From Planctomyces sp. SH-PL62 (GTDB lineage Bacteria > Planctomycetota > Planctomycetia > Planctomycetales > Planctomycetaceae), in assembly GCA_945893075.1 (NCBI GenBank), contig CAMDDX010000034.1, forward strand, positions 1 through 34,950: DNA of 34,950 nt, written 5' to 3'. Below, piece by piece: positions 7,367-14,697 of the stretch (position 1 is its first letter; every line of letters starts with the position of its first letter). Position numbers and translations under genes: made by a program. The notes below the pieces were generated by a model. It was not told the origin of the DNA. It was given only the letters and a program-made list of their open reading frames with translations, and made no database searches.

Positions 7367-9067
7367 TTATTGCTGCACTCGCTTGATAAGCAGCATCACG
7401 ATTTTGGCGATGCCTTGCGCCTGCTCGACCGGGATGTCGAGTTGTGCTCCGGCCGACGTGGGTCCGCAGGCGACCGACATGCCGATGAACGACGGTTGCA
7501 GTTGCAGACCGTCGATCGTGGCGTCGTCCACTTGCAGCGCACCTTCGCGGGCCGCCAACTTGACGCCGCTCGCGATGATCCGCGCCAGGTCCACCAGCAC
7601 GACGACATTCGCCTTCTCCACCAAGCGTTTCCGAGCAGCGGCGGCGGCCGTGTCTTTCGACGTGGTGGAATCCAGCGCCGTCACGAGGCTTTCCAGTTCC
7701 TTCGTGCCACCGCCAAACGTCTGCAATGCGCGGGTCGGCTGATACACCACAAGCTGCACCATGCCCGCATCGCCAAACATCACGTCGCGAACCTTCTTTT
7801 GAATGCCCAACGGATCGAGCGCCGGATCGAATTCCTGCACGGTCGTGATCCGATCGACTTCCAAGCCGCCGATTTTTTCCACGGCCGTTTCCAACTTCGC
7901 GGTTTGCTTGAAGCCGAGCGACTGAAACTCCGCCATCGCTTTGATCATCGAACGGCTGATCTCACGCAGGCGATTCGCGGGTGTGATCTCGGACACCGTG
8001 CCGGCTCGAATCGCACCGTTGCCGCTGGGATCGACATCGAAGTAGCCCGTCAGTCCGTCCCACTTCAGCCCGCGCATCTCCTTGAATGCCGATTCGAACT
8101 GAGCCTGTTGATCGGCCGACATGTTCCCCATCAATGACTTGGTCATCGTCATCGACCAATCCACCATCCCGGCCATGTCCGCCTTCACCCCGAAGTACAA
8201 CGCTTTGTTCGCGGGCATGCGGGCCAGCAACGACATCTCGGCGGTCGGCTGGCTGGCCAGGAACTTCGCGGTCGCCGTCCCTGCGCTCACTTGCAGCCGG
8301 TCTTCAAAATGGATGACCGCTTTCGAGAATGAGACCCCCAAGGTCCAACTCTCGGAATCGCGCACCCCTTGCACCGCCGATTTACCGATGACGCGATAGA
8401 TATCGAGCATCGGAACAATCTGAGCCCGCTGCGCGTCGGGCATCGCGGCGGTGATTTGATTGAGGAACGTCTCCAACTGCGGCTCGGCTTGTTGCAACTC
8501 GCTCTCGAAGGCTTTCGAGAGTTGCCGCAGATGGACCAGCACCGACACGTCCGAGTTCTCAAACAATTTTTTGGAAGAGGCATCCATCTTCGACCACAGC
8601 CCCGTCCCTTTGCCGCTCAGTTGATCGCGCACTTTGCCGAGTGCTTCAGCGTTCTCCGAATAGATCGCCAGCTTGTCCGTCACGTGGGCCGTAAAACCCG
8701 GCGGCAGCGCCTTCTTCATGGCGTCGCCATCCGAGGCGGGGACGACAAAGACAACCGTCGGCTTTTGACGTGACTCCAGAAACGTGATGGCCCACCAATC
8801 TTGCTCGACATCCACGCCCGTCAGTCCCGGATTCACAATCGCCATTCCCAGCGCCGGCAAACCGCCTTGAACGGCGGCTCCAGCTCCCGGTTGGACCGCA
8901 TCCACGAACTCGCTGAGTTTCCCGATCGTCGCCCGCGGAGCTTTCAATCGCAGCACAACGCTCGCCGAATCCGGCACCGCGTCGCTCGTATCGGCGGCCG
9001 GTGCGGCCACGCTGAACCAACTGATCGTGCATAACACCAACCACTGCGGAGCCAGCCAACGTCGCAT
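7367..9067 (-). CDS. Large secreted protein of unknown function
   Basis: 566 residues from the ATG at 9067, which is chosen over the upstream in-frame ATG at 9130. It has AAGGA 7-8 nt upstream and gives a signal peptide at once (MRRWLAPQWLVLCTISWF, cleavage after APAA). The mature protein begins with a segment (VPDSASVVLRLKAPRATIGK) that resembles planctomycete secreted proteins with a repeated 'model adequacy' fold, possibly DUF3352-like; this is tentative. It contains alternating alpha/beta regions, no membrane helices after the signal peptide, no cysteine-rich motif and no recognisable catalytic residues. The gene stands alone, flanked by a hairpin downstream and a nested palindrome upstream. 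Function is unknown. Confidence 0.85.
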   Translation of the reverse strand: MRRWLAPQWLVLCTISWFSVAAPAADTSDAVPDSASVVLRLKAPRATIGKLSEFVDAVQPGAGAAVQGGLPALGMAIVNPGLTGVDVEQDWWAITFLESRQKPTVVFVVPASDGDAMKKALPPGFTAHVTDKLAIYSENAEALGKVRDQLSGKGTGLWSKMDASSKKLFENSDVSVLVHLRQLSKAFESELQQAEPQLETFLNQITAAMPDAQRAQIVPMLDIYRVIGKSAVQGVRDSESWTLGVSFSKAVIHFEDRLQVSAGTATAKFLASQPTAEMSLLARMPANKALYFGVKADMAGMVDWSMTMTKSLMGNMSADQQAQFESAFKEMRGLKWDGLTGYFDVDPSGNGAIRAGTVSEITPANRLREISRSMIKAMAEFQSLGFKQTAKLETAVEKIGGLEVDRITTVQEFDPALDPLGIQKKVRDVMFGDAGMVQLVVYQPTRALQTFGGGTKELESLVTALDSTTSKDTAAAAARKRLVEKANVVVLVDLARIIASGVKLAAREGALQVDDATIDGLQLQPSFIGMSVACGPTSAGAQLDIPVEQAQGIAKIVMLLIKRVQQ

Positions 9068-9272
9068 GATGAATTCCTTGAAGTGAGTAGATTCCACCGC
9101 TGCCTGGCGACTCATCAGAAGAGCGGACAAACCGCGAGCCGTTCGTTCAAGCGGGCGGATTATTGACGAGTCGCCACCGCGACGCGAGGTGGTCGGTCAG
9201 CCGTGAACTCGGTGCCCCACACAGAGGCTAAGGGGACTGTGGGTTTCGTCGTTGATTAGAGCACCGAGTGAT

Positions 9273-9480
9273 GTTTGCGCTTTGGCCCGAAGGGTCATCA
9301 CTCGAAAGCCCAGGGCAAGGCCCTTGGTCACCGAAGTTGCGATCTCTCAAGCCCTGAAAGGGCGGCACTCTCTTCGATTGGTTGTTTCGCCCTTTCAGGG
9401 CTTTGACTTTTTCGCGATCGAAAACCCAGGGCGTTGCCCTGGGCTTTCGAGTTGCGACCCTTCGGGCCAAAGCGCAAAAC
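9273..9480. repeat. Nested palindromic element, second family
   Basis: The outer inverted repeat pairs about 9273-9318 with 9431-9479; both contain GCTTTGGCCCGAAGGGTC or its complement and CTCGAAAGCCCAGGGC or its complement. An inner pair matches AAGCCCTGAAAGGGCG (9349-9364) with its complement (9388-9404). The outer arms carry their own CCCAGGGC/GCCCTGGG palindromes. The layout parallels 1530-1720, and the core CCCAGGGC plus CCCTTCGGGCC words are shared, but most of the sequence differs. It fills most of the gene-free interval 9068-9627. Confidence 0.85.
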
Positions 9481-9627
9481 TCAATCTGACTCCCAATCAA
9501 CAACTTCCTCTCTTCGGAAATATCTCACAGACCAACCGCGAGAGCTGGCCCCGATCTGGTTGGCGTTCGTGAAGGACGCGGATACAAGAAATCTGAATCT
9601 CAATTTGTCCTCGGAAGGAGCAACCTT

Positions 9628-11697
9628 ATGCGCTGGCAATCGTGGCTCGTAGTGATTGGTCTCGTTCTTGGAGTTGGCGTTGAATCGAAGGCTCAAGATG
9701 CTCCAAAACCGGAGCAGCAGTTTCTGGCTTTCATCAAGTCGCAAACCGCCGCACTTCGGGAAAAGGATCAACCGCCCGCCGATTCGAACGAGTGGCAGCA
9801 GCGGCGCACGAAGCTCCGCGAGAACTTACTCAAAGCCTGGGGAGGTTTCCCGGAGACTCCGTGCGAACTCGCTCCGCGAAAGTTGGGTGAAATTCAGCGT
9901 GACGGGTATCGCATCGAGAAGCTCATTTTCCAAACGCGAACCGGCATCTGGATGACGGCGAATGCCTACGTCCCCGACAAAGCCAAGACCGAGAAGGTGC
10001 CGGCGATCCTGCACGTTCACGGGCACTGGGCCGGAGCGAAACAAGATCGTGTCGTGCAGTCGCGCTGTATCGGCTCGGTGAAGCACGGCTTCTTCGTGCT
10101 GGTCGTCGATGCCTTCGGAGCGGGCGAACGGGGCATCAATGAAAAACTCGGCGAGTATCACGGCGAGATGACTGGCGCGACGCTGTTCCCGATCGGGCTG
10201 CCGCTCTCTGGATTACAGGTCTACGAAAACATGCGCGCGGTCGATTACTTGCAGACTCGCCCGGAAGTGGACGGCAAGCACATCGGCATCACCGGAGCCA
10301 GCGGCGGCGGCAATCAAACGATGTACGCCGGCGCGTTCGACGAGCGTTTCGGATGCGTCGTCCCAACCTGCTCGGTCGGCACGTATGACGCTTACCTCGG
10401 AGCCGCCTGCTGCATGTGCGAAGTCGTCCCCGGTGCCGTGCGATTCACCGAAGAAGGAGACGTCCTGGGCCTCGCCGCCGGTCGCGGAGCGATGATCACC
10501 AGCGCGACTCGCGATGCCTTTCAGTTCTCAGTCGGCGAAGCGAAGAAGACGTTCGCGCGTGTCGAGTCGGTTGCGAAGTTGCTTGGCAAACCGGATGGCG
10601 TCAAACACACGATCATCGAATCGGGACACGACTACAACCAGGCGATGCGCGAAGCCATGTACGGCTGGATGACGCGACATCTCAAAGGAACCGGCGACGG
10701 CTCGCCACTGCCCGATCCCGAAATCAAAACCGAAGAACCGGAATCGCTGCGTTGTTTCCCCGGCGACTCGCGGCCGGATGATTACATGACGATCCCGAAG
10801 TTTGCTGGAGCTGAAGCTCGCAAGTTGTTGGAGAATCGTAAAGCCCCCACCGACCTCTCGGCGTGGAAGGCCACTCGTGAAAACATGGTCGCAGGACTGA
10901 AGAAAGTTCTTGGCCCGAATCCGCCCGCGAAAAAGACTGACCTTTCCGGATTCAGCGACGGTCCAACGACAGACCTATTCGTCGAGAGCGAACCAGGGAT
11001 CAATCTCATCGCGCGAGTCGATCACCGCAAGAACTGGCTGAAACTTGCCGTGCTGCTGGACTTCGACCAAGGTGTTCAATCTTTTGGCAATGATCTATCA
11101 AAGCGACTTCGCGAAGACGGCTGGATTGTCGCGGCTCCCGAACTCCGAGCGACCGGCTTCTTCGCGCTCGCTGGTGATAAGATCGGAAATGCTCCCGACC
11201 ATAACTCGGCCGAATGGTCGTTGTGGATCGGCCGTCCGTTGCTCGGCCAATGGGTCGTTGACGTTCAGCAAACGCTCGATGTTCTCGCCGAACAGAACGG
11301 TGGAAAACTTCCGAAAGAGGTCATGGTGGTCGGAACGGGTCCAGCCGGCGTCCTCGCGCTTTGTACCGCTGCGCTCGACGAACGAATCACGCACGCGGTG
11401 ACGATCAACTCCCTGGCCAGCTACGTCACCGACGAACCGTACCGCAATCAACGCCTCGGCCTGATGGTCCCCGGCATTCTCCGCGACGTCGGCGACATTG
11501 CTCACATCGCCGCACTGATCGCCCCACGACGAGTCACCATCGTCGGTGGTGTTACCGGCGGCGGGCAGACGATTCACGGCGACGATTTGCTCAAGGAGTT
11601 TCGAGTCACACAAGAAATCTTCGCCCTGCAATCGGCCGCGAAACAATTCCGAGTCCAGCCGGATGGGTTGTTCTTTGATCGCGGTGCGGCGCAATAG
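9628..11697 (+). CDS. Secreted alpha/beta hydrolase, acetylxylan-esterase-like, tandem fold
   Basis: 689 residues with a signal peptide (MRWQSWLVVIGLVLGVGVES, cleavage near AQD). The first half is a complete alpha/beta hydrolase: HVHGHWAG oxyanion strand near 130, nucleophile elbow GASGGG with Ser about 224, and a C-terminal catalytic His in ESGHDYNQ near 334. The order fits the acetyl esterase/abhydrolase_7 type found in polysaccharide-degrading planctomycetes. The second half (about 400-680) looks like a second hydrolase fold in which the elbow reads GTGPAG near 569, so the nucleophile is absent. It probably has a structural or binding role. GGAAGGAG 7 nt upstream of the ATG supports the start. 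The substrate is not determinable here; ester-decorated polysaccharide is the likely class. Confidence 0.85.
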   Translation: MRWQSWLVVIGLVLGVGVESKAQDAPKPEQQFLAFIKSQTAALREKDQPPADSNEWQQRRTKLRENLLKAWGGFPETPCELAPRKLGEIQRDGYRIEKLIFQTRTGIWMTANAYVPDKAKTEKVPAILHVHGHWAGAKQDRVVQSRCIGSVKHGFFVLVVDAFGAGERGINEKLGEYHGEMTGATLFPIGLPLSGLQVYENMRAVDYLQTRPEVDGKHIGITGASGGGNQTMYAGAFDERFGCVVPTCSVGTYDAYLGAACCMCEVVPGAVRFTEEGDVLGLAAGRGAMITSATRDAFQFSVGEAKKTFARVESVAKLLGKPDGVKHTIIESGHDYNQAMREAMYGWMTRHLKGTGDGSPLPDPEIKTEEPESLRCFPGDSRPDDYMTIPKFAGAEARKLLENRKAPTDLSAWKATRENMVAGLKKVLGPNPPAKKTDLSGFSDGPTTDLFVESEPGINLIARVDHRKNWLKLAVLLDFDQGVQSFGNDLSKRLREDGWIVAAPELRATGFFALAGDKIGNAPDHNSAEWSLWIGRPLLGQWVVDVQQTLDVLAEQNGGKLPKEVMVVGTGPAGVLALCTAALDERITHAVTINSLASYVTDEPYRNQRLGLMVPGILRDVGDIAHIAALIAPRRVTIVGGVTGGGQTIHGDDLLKEFRVTQEIFALQSAAKQFRVQPDGLFFDRGAAQ

Positions 11698-11710
11698 CAT
11701 AAATGGATGC

Positions 11711-11778
11711 GGCTGGCGGAAAATAAAGGGCGAAAAATAAGGCTGCGGTTCATTTTCCGCCCTTCATTTTTCGCCAGC
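11711..11778. repeat. Hairpin repeat at the 3' end of the GxxExxY gene
   Basis: Left arm from 11712 (GCTGGCGGAAAATAAAGGGC) pairs with 11749-11778, ending TTTTTCGCCAGC, with a few mismatches and one indel. Each arm contains two copies of a GGCGRAAAATRAAG-type 14-mer. The TGA stop of the GxxExxY gene at 11764-11766 lies inside the right arm, so the last residues (GAGEK) are encoded by the repeat. It matches the hairpin at 12597-12669. Confidence 0.85.
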
Positions 11779-12579
11779 TCCTCGCTTCGTTTTCAATGTT
11801 GAAAACGTCACAACCCGTCGCCCGATATTCGCCCAAATCAACGCAGTCAACGACGTGTGAACTAACAACCGGTCAACGTGCTTTTCAAAATTGACGAGCG
11901 AGTCTTCATCTTCAAAGGCGGTCAGTTTGAACGCGACATGCTCGGCCGCGTGCCGAAAGTCTTGTCGCCAGATGACCTGCTCTTGAAATTGGACTTCCGC
12001 CGGTCGGACCACGAAGTTCTGTCCGCCAAGAAAGTGAGTCAGAGCCTCTTCGTAAAGCGGTAGCTCCAGGCACGTTCCCCAATCCGTCAGCATGTCGAGC
12101 AATGTCTCGCGAAAGAATGTCGCACTCGGTATCCCACTGTCCCAAGTTCGTTGTTCAGGAACGAACCGAAATCGCTCGTCGCGAGCCAGCGGGGCGTTGA
12201 CGAAAAGATGCTCGACCTTTTCGGATCGCACGTTGACCAGCAATCCATGACTGAGACCGACCAGGTGCAGGTAATGGATCAGTTGCGCCTTGTGTCGCGG
12301 CGAAAAGACTTCGACCGCCTTGAATTCGAAGACGCCACCATCGGCAACCAGGACATCCAATTTGCACTTGGTCTGAAACGTTCGAAACGAAATCTGAATC
12401 GGCTCTTCCAACCGGACATCCGGCCGACAACGTCCCAAAGCCCGTTTGTAAATTTGCTCGTCGAAATAGCGGCCGAGATCGTTATGAATGCGATAGACAT
12501 CTCCAAGAACGCTGTAGGCCAGTGGGCCGAACTCCGCTTGAGTCAGATTTCTGAGAGGGATGTCGCATTTGATCGGCAT
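11764..12579 (-). CDS. GxxExxY family protein
   Basis: 271 residues from the ATG at 12579, which has GAGG about 8 nt upstream; the longer in-frame start at 12630 is rejected because it lies in a hairpin arm. The N-terminal third carries the family signature as LGRYFDEQIYKRAL (about residues 35-48). It is followed by the nuclease-like core with EFKAVE and HKAQLIHYLHLVGLSHGLL (about 95-125). GxxExxY proteins are PD-(D/E)XK-superfamily-like, are highly duplicated in planctomycetes and have no settled function. The C-terminal 130 residues are an extra domain that I do not recognise. The gene is framed exactly by two related hairpins, one just upstream of the start and one containing the stop, which suggests a cassette. 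Confidence 0.85.
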   Translation of the reverse strand: MPIKCDIPLRNLTQAEFGPLAYSVLGDVYRIHNDLGRYFDEQIYKRALGRCRPDVRLEEPIQISFRTFQTKCKLDVLVADGGVFEFKAVEVFSPRHKAQLIHYLHLVGLSHGLLVNVRSEKVEHLFVNAPLARDERFRFVPEQRTWDSGIPSATFFRETLLDMLTDWGTCLELPLYEEALTHFLGGQNFVVRPAEVQFQEQVIWRQDFRHAAEHVAFKLTAFEDEDSLVNFEKHVDRLLVHTSLTALIWANIGRRVVTFSTLKTKRGAGEK

Positions 12580-12596
12580 GGGTGAAACCTCAAAGA

Positions 12597-12669
12597 GCTG
12601 GCGGAAAATGAAGGGCGAAAAATGAAGCACATGATGTCTTCTATTTTCCGCCCTTCATTTTCCGCCGCC
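12597..12669. repeat. Hairpin repeat at the 5' end of the GxxExxY gene
   Basis: Arms 12597-12626 and 12641-12669 pair around a 14-nt loop and consist of the same GGCGRAAAATGAAG 14-mer units as the hairpin at 11711-11778. It ends 17 nt upstream of the GxxExxY start on the minus strand and 16 nt from the stop codon of the DUF885 gene (12685). It could act as that gene's terminator. Confidence 0.85.
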
Positions 12670-12684
12670 CTGTCCGAATTCTTC

Positions 12685-14418
12685 TCACAGCGCCGCATCC
12701 CACAACTTCCGATCCTTCAGCATCACTTGTCGCAGCAGCGGCAGCGGCGGCGAGCCGTGATGCAGCATCGTGTCGTGGAATTTTTGCAGCGAATACGAAG
12801 CACCTTCCTGTTGCTGCCAGTCGCGGCGGAGTTTCAGGATCATCAGCTTGCCCAGCGTGTAGTGCAGATAGCCGGGATCGTAGGTGCCCCGCACCGCCTC
12901 TTGCCGAGCGGGTTGTTCCTGGTAGTAACAGTTGTCTTGGAAGAATTTCGTCGCTTCCTCGACGGTCATGTCGTCGCAGTGCATCTTGATCGAACAGCAC
13001 AAGCGGCAGATCCGCAGCAGCGCTTCGTCGGATTGAGCGAGCCGATACTTCGCAGTCCGCAAGCGGTCGCCAGTGCCCGGAAAACCTTCGTCGAGCAGCA
13101 TCTGCTCGGTGTAGTGCGCCCAGCCTTCGACAAAGGCGTAGCTGTAAAAACTCTTTCGCACGCGGCTCAGTGGCGAGGCGTTGAAGTGCAGATGCTGCTG
13201 ATAGTGGCCGGGGTACGCTTCATGAATTGAGACCACATCGGTCGTGTAATAGTTGAATGCGGTCAGCCATTCGTTTTTCTGAGTCGCCGACCACGCGGCA
13301 TCGACTGGTGTCACGTAATAAAACGCCTCGGTCGAACCCTTCTCGAACGGGCCGGGGGAGTCCATTGACGCGAAGCTGGTCGCGCGGCGAAACGGCGGCG
13401 TCTCGTCGACTTTGCAGCGGACATCGGAGGGCATCGACGCGATCTTCTTGTCGATCACGAATTGCCGGATCGCTTCCAGGCCGCGAGCCGTATCAGGAAT
13501 CAAACCCTCGGCGGTCGGATGATCTTCCTGAATCGCGGTGAAGACCTCGATCGCCGGCTTCGTCGGATTGATCAGCTTGGCCGTCTCGGCGAAGACCGCT
13601 TGTTCGCGGCGGAGTTCTTTCATGCCCAGTTCCAAGATCTCTTCCGGCGACTGCGTGACGAGTTCCAATTCGCGCAGCATCCGCGCGTATTTGTCTTTCC
13701 CAATTCCGAAGCGGTGATCGGATTTCGGCAGCCGTTCGGTTTCCAGCCATTTCGCGTAACCGCGCATCTCGGCGATCGCGGCATCGTTCGCGATCTTCAG
13801 TTCGGCTCGCAGCGCGTCGTCTTTCAAATCGGTGATCGCTTTGGGCAAATCGTTCTGGAGAAAGTTGGCTCCCCCGTTGGCGACCTTGATGGCCGTTTCG
13901 ACGATCGGCTTTCCGAGCACCGGTTGCAGGTTCGTTCGGGCCGAGGCCAGTAATCGCGGAATCTGTTTTTCAACCGCAATGATCGACCGAACGCGATCGG
14001 CCAGCGGCGAGTACTCGCGCAACAGATAGTTGTCGATCTGGATCGCCAGCAAATAGGTGATCGGGTTCTTTTGAAACGCTTCGGCTCCGTCCGACTCGAA
14101 CTTTGCTTTGCGCAATCCCGCCAACAGGACGTCACGATCCACTCGCGCCGCGGGGGTGAGTTCGTTGACCGGCCATTTCGCGAATCGTTCTTCAAACATC
14201 TTCAGCCGCTGCAACTCGCGAGCAACCGCATCTTGCGAATAGTCGGACAGCTTTCCGTCATACTCATGAATTCCCAACTCGAGCGCGGTGTGCGGACGGA
14301 AGGCTAAGTAACCGGAAAGGAATTCATCCGCCGCCGCCTGAAACGCTTGGTCGGCTGGAGTCGATACGGGAGCATCGGCTCCCACAAGAGCCATCACCAG
14401 AATCATCGTCGGGAACAT
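12685..14418 (-). CDS. DUF885 family metallopeptidase-like protein
   Basis: 577 residues from the ATG at 14418, which has GGAGG 7 nt upstream; a more upstream in-frame start at 14460 is not supported. A short hydrophobic N-terminus (MFPTMILVMALVGADA) is a probable signal peptide. The DUF885 fold is all-helical and carries the family's zinc-binding type motif HEAYPGHYQQ near residues 398-407. A downstream FVEGWAHYTEQML supplies the conserved second metal/catalytic Glu region. Family members are predicted exopeptidase-like zinc enzymes of the envelope or periplasm. The C-terminus retains the PGYLHYTLGK block, so the protein looks complete. It is monocistronic, with repeats on both sides. Confidence 0.9.
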   Translation of the reverse strand: MFPTMILVMALVGADAPVSTPADQAFQAAADEFLSGYLAFRPHTALELGIHEYDGKLSDYSQDAVARELQRLKMFEERFAKWPVNELTPAARVDRDVLLAGLRKAKFESDGAEAFQKNPITYLLAIQIDNYLLREYSPLADRVRSIIAVEKQIPRLLASARTNLQPVLGKPIVETAIKVANGGANFLQNDLPKAITDLKDDALRAELKIANDAAIAEMRGYAKWLETERLPKSDHRFGIGKDKYARMLRELELVTQSPEEILELGMKELRREQAVFAETAKLINPTKPAIEVFTAIQEDHPTAEGLIPDTARGLEAIRQFVIDKKIASMPSDVRCKVDETPPFRRATSFASMDSPGPFEKGSTEAFYYVTPVDAAWSATQKNEWLTAFNYYTTDVVSIHEAYPGHYQQHLHFNASPLSRVRKSFYSYAFVEGWAHYTEQMLLDEGFPGTGDRLRTAKYRLAQSDEALLRICRLCCSIKMHCDDMTVEEATKFFQDNCYYQEQPARQEAVRGTYDPGYLHYTLGKLMILKLRRDWQQQEGASYSLQKFHDTMLHHGSPPLPLLRQVMLKDRKLWDAAL

Positions 14419-14498
14419 GAAAGAACCTCCTGCAAGGATTTCCGGTGATGCTATGCGCAATGCGTCACAACCCTCAAGCCGCGAGTCACCCTGTCCGG

Positions 14499-14618
14499 CT
14501 GATGGCTGTCGGCTGAAAGCTGATGGCTGTCATCTCAAATCCCCGAGCGAGGAGTTTTGTGATCGACAGCCATCAGCTTTCAGCCATCAGCTTTCAGCCA
14601 TCAGCTTTCAGCCATCAG
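14499..14618. repeat. 14-nt tandem repeat with inverted copy
   Basis: GCCATCAGCTTTCA is repeated three and a half times at 14569-14618. Its complement is present in diverged form at 14499-14534, so the two halves can pair in a hairpin around about 35 nt. It lies between the DUF885 and ThuA genes, which diverge from it, so it could overlap promoters for both. Confidence 0.85.
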
Positions 14619-14697
14619 CCAACGGCCGGCTGCGACTGCAACTTCGGGACGTGGCGCGTTACCTTGACGCTGACTTTGATTCCCGGAGATTCGGCTC

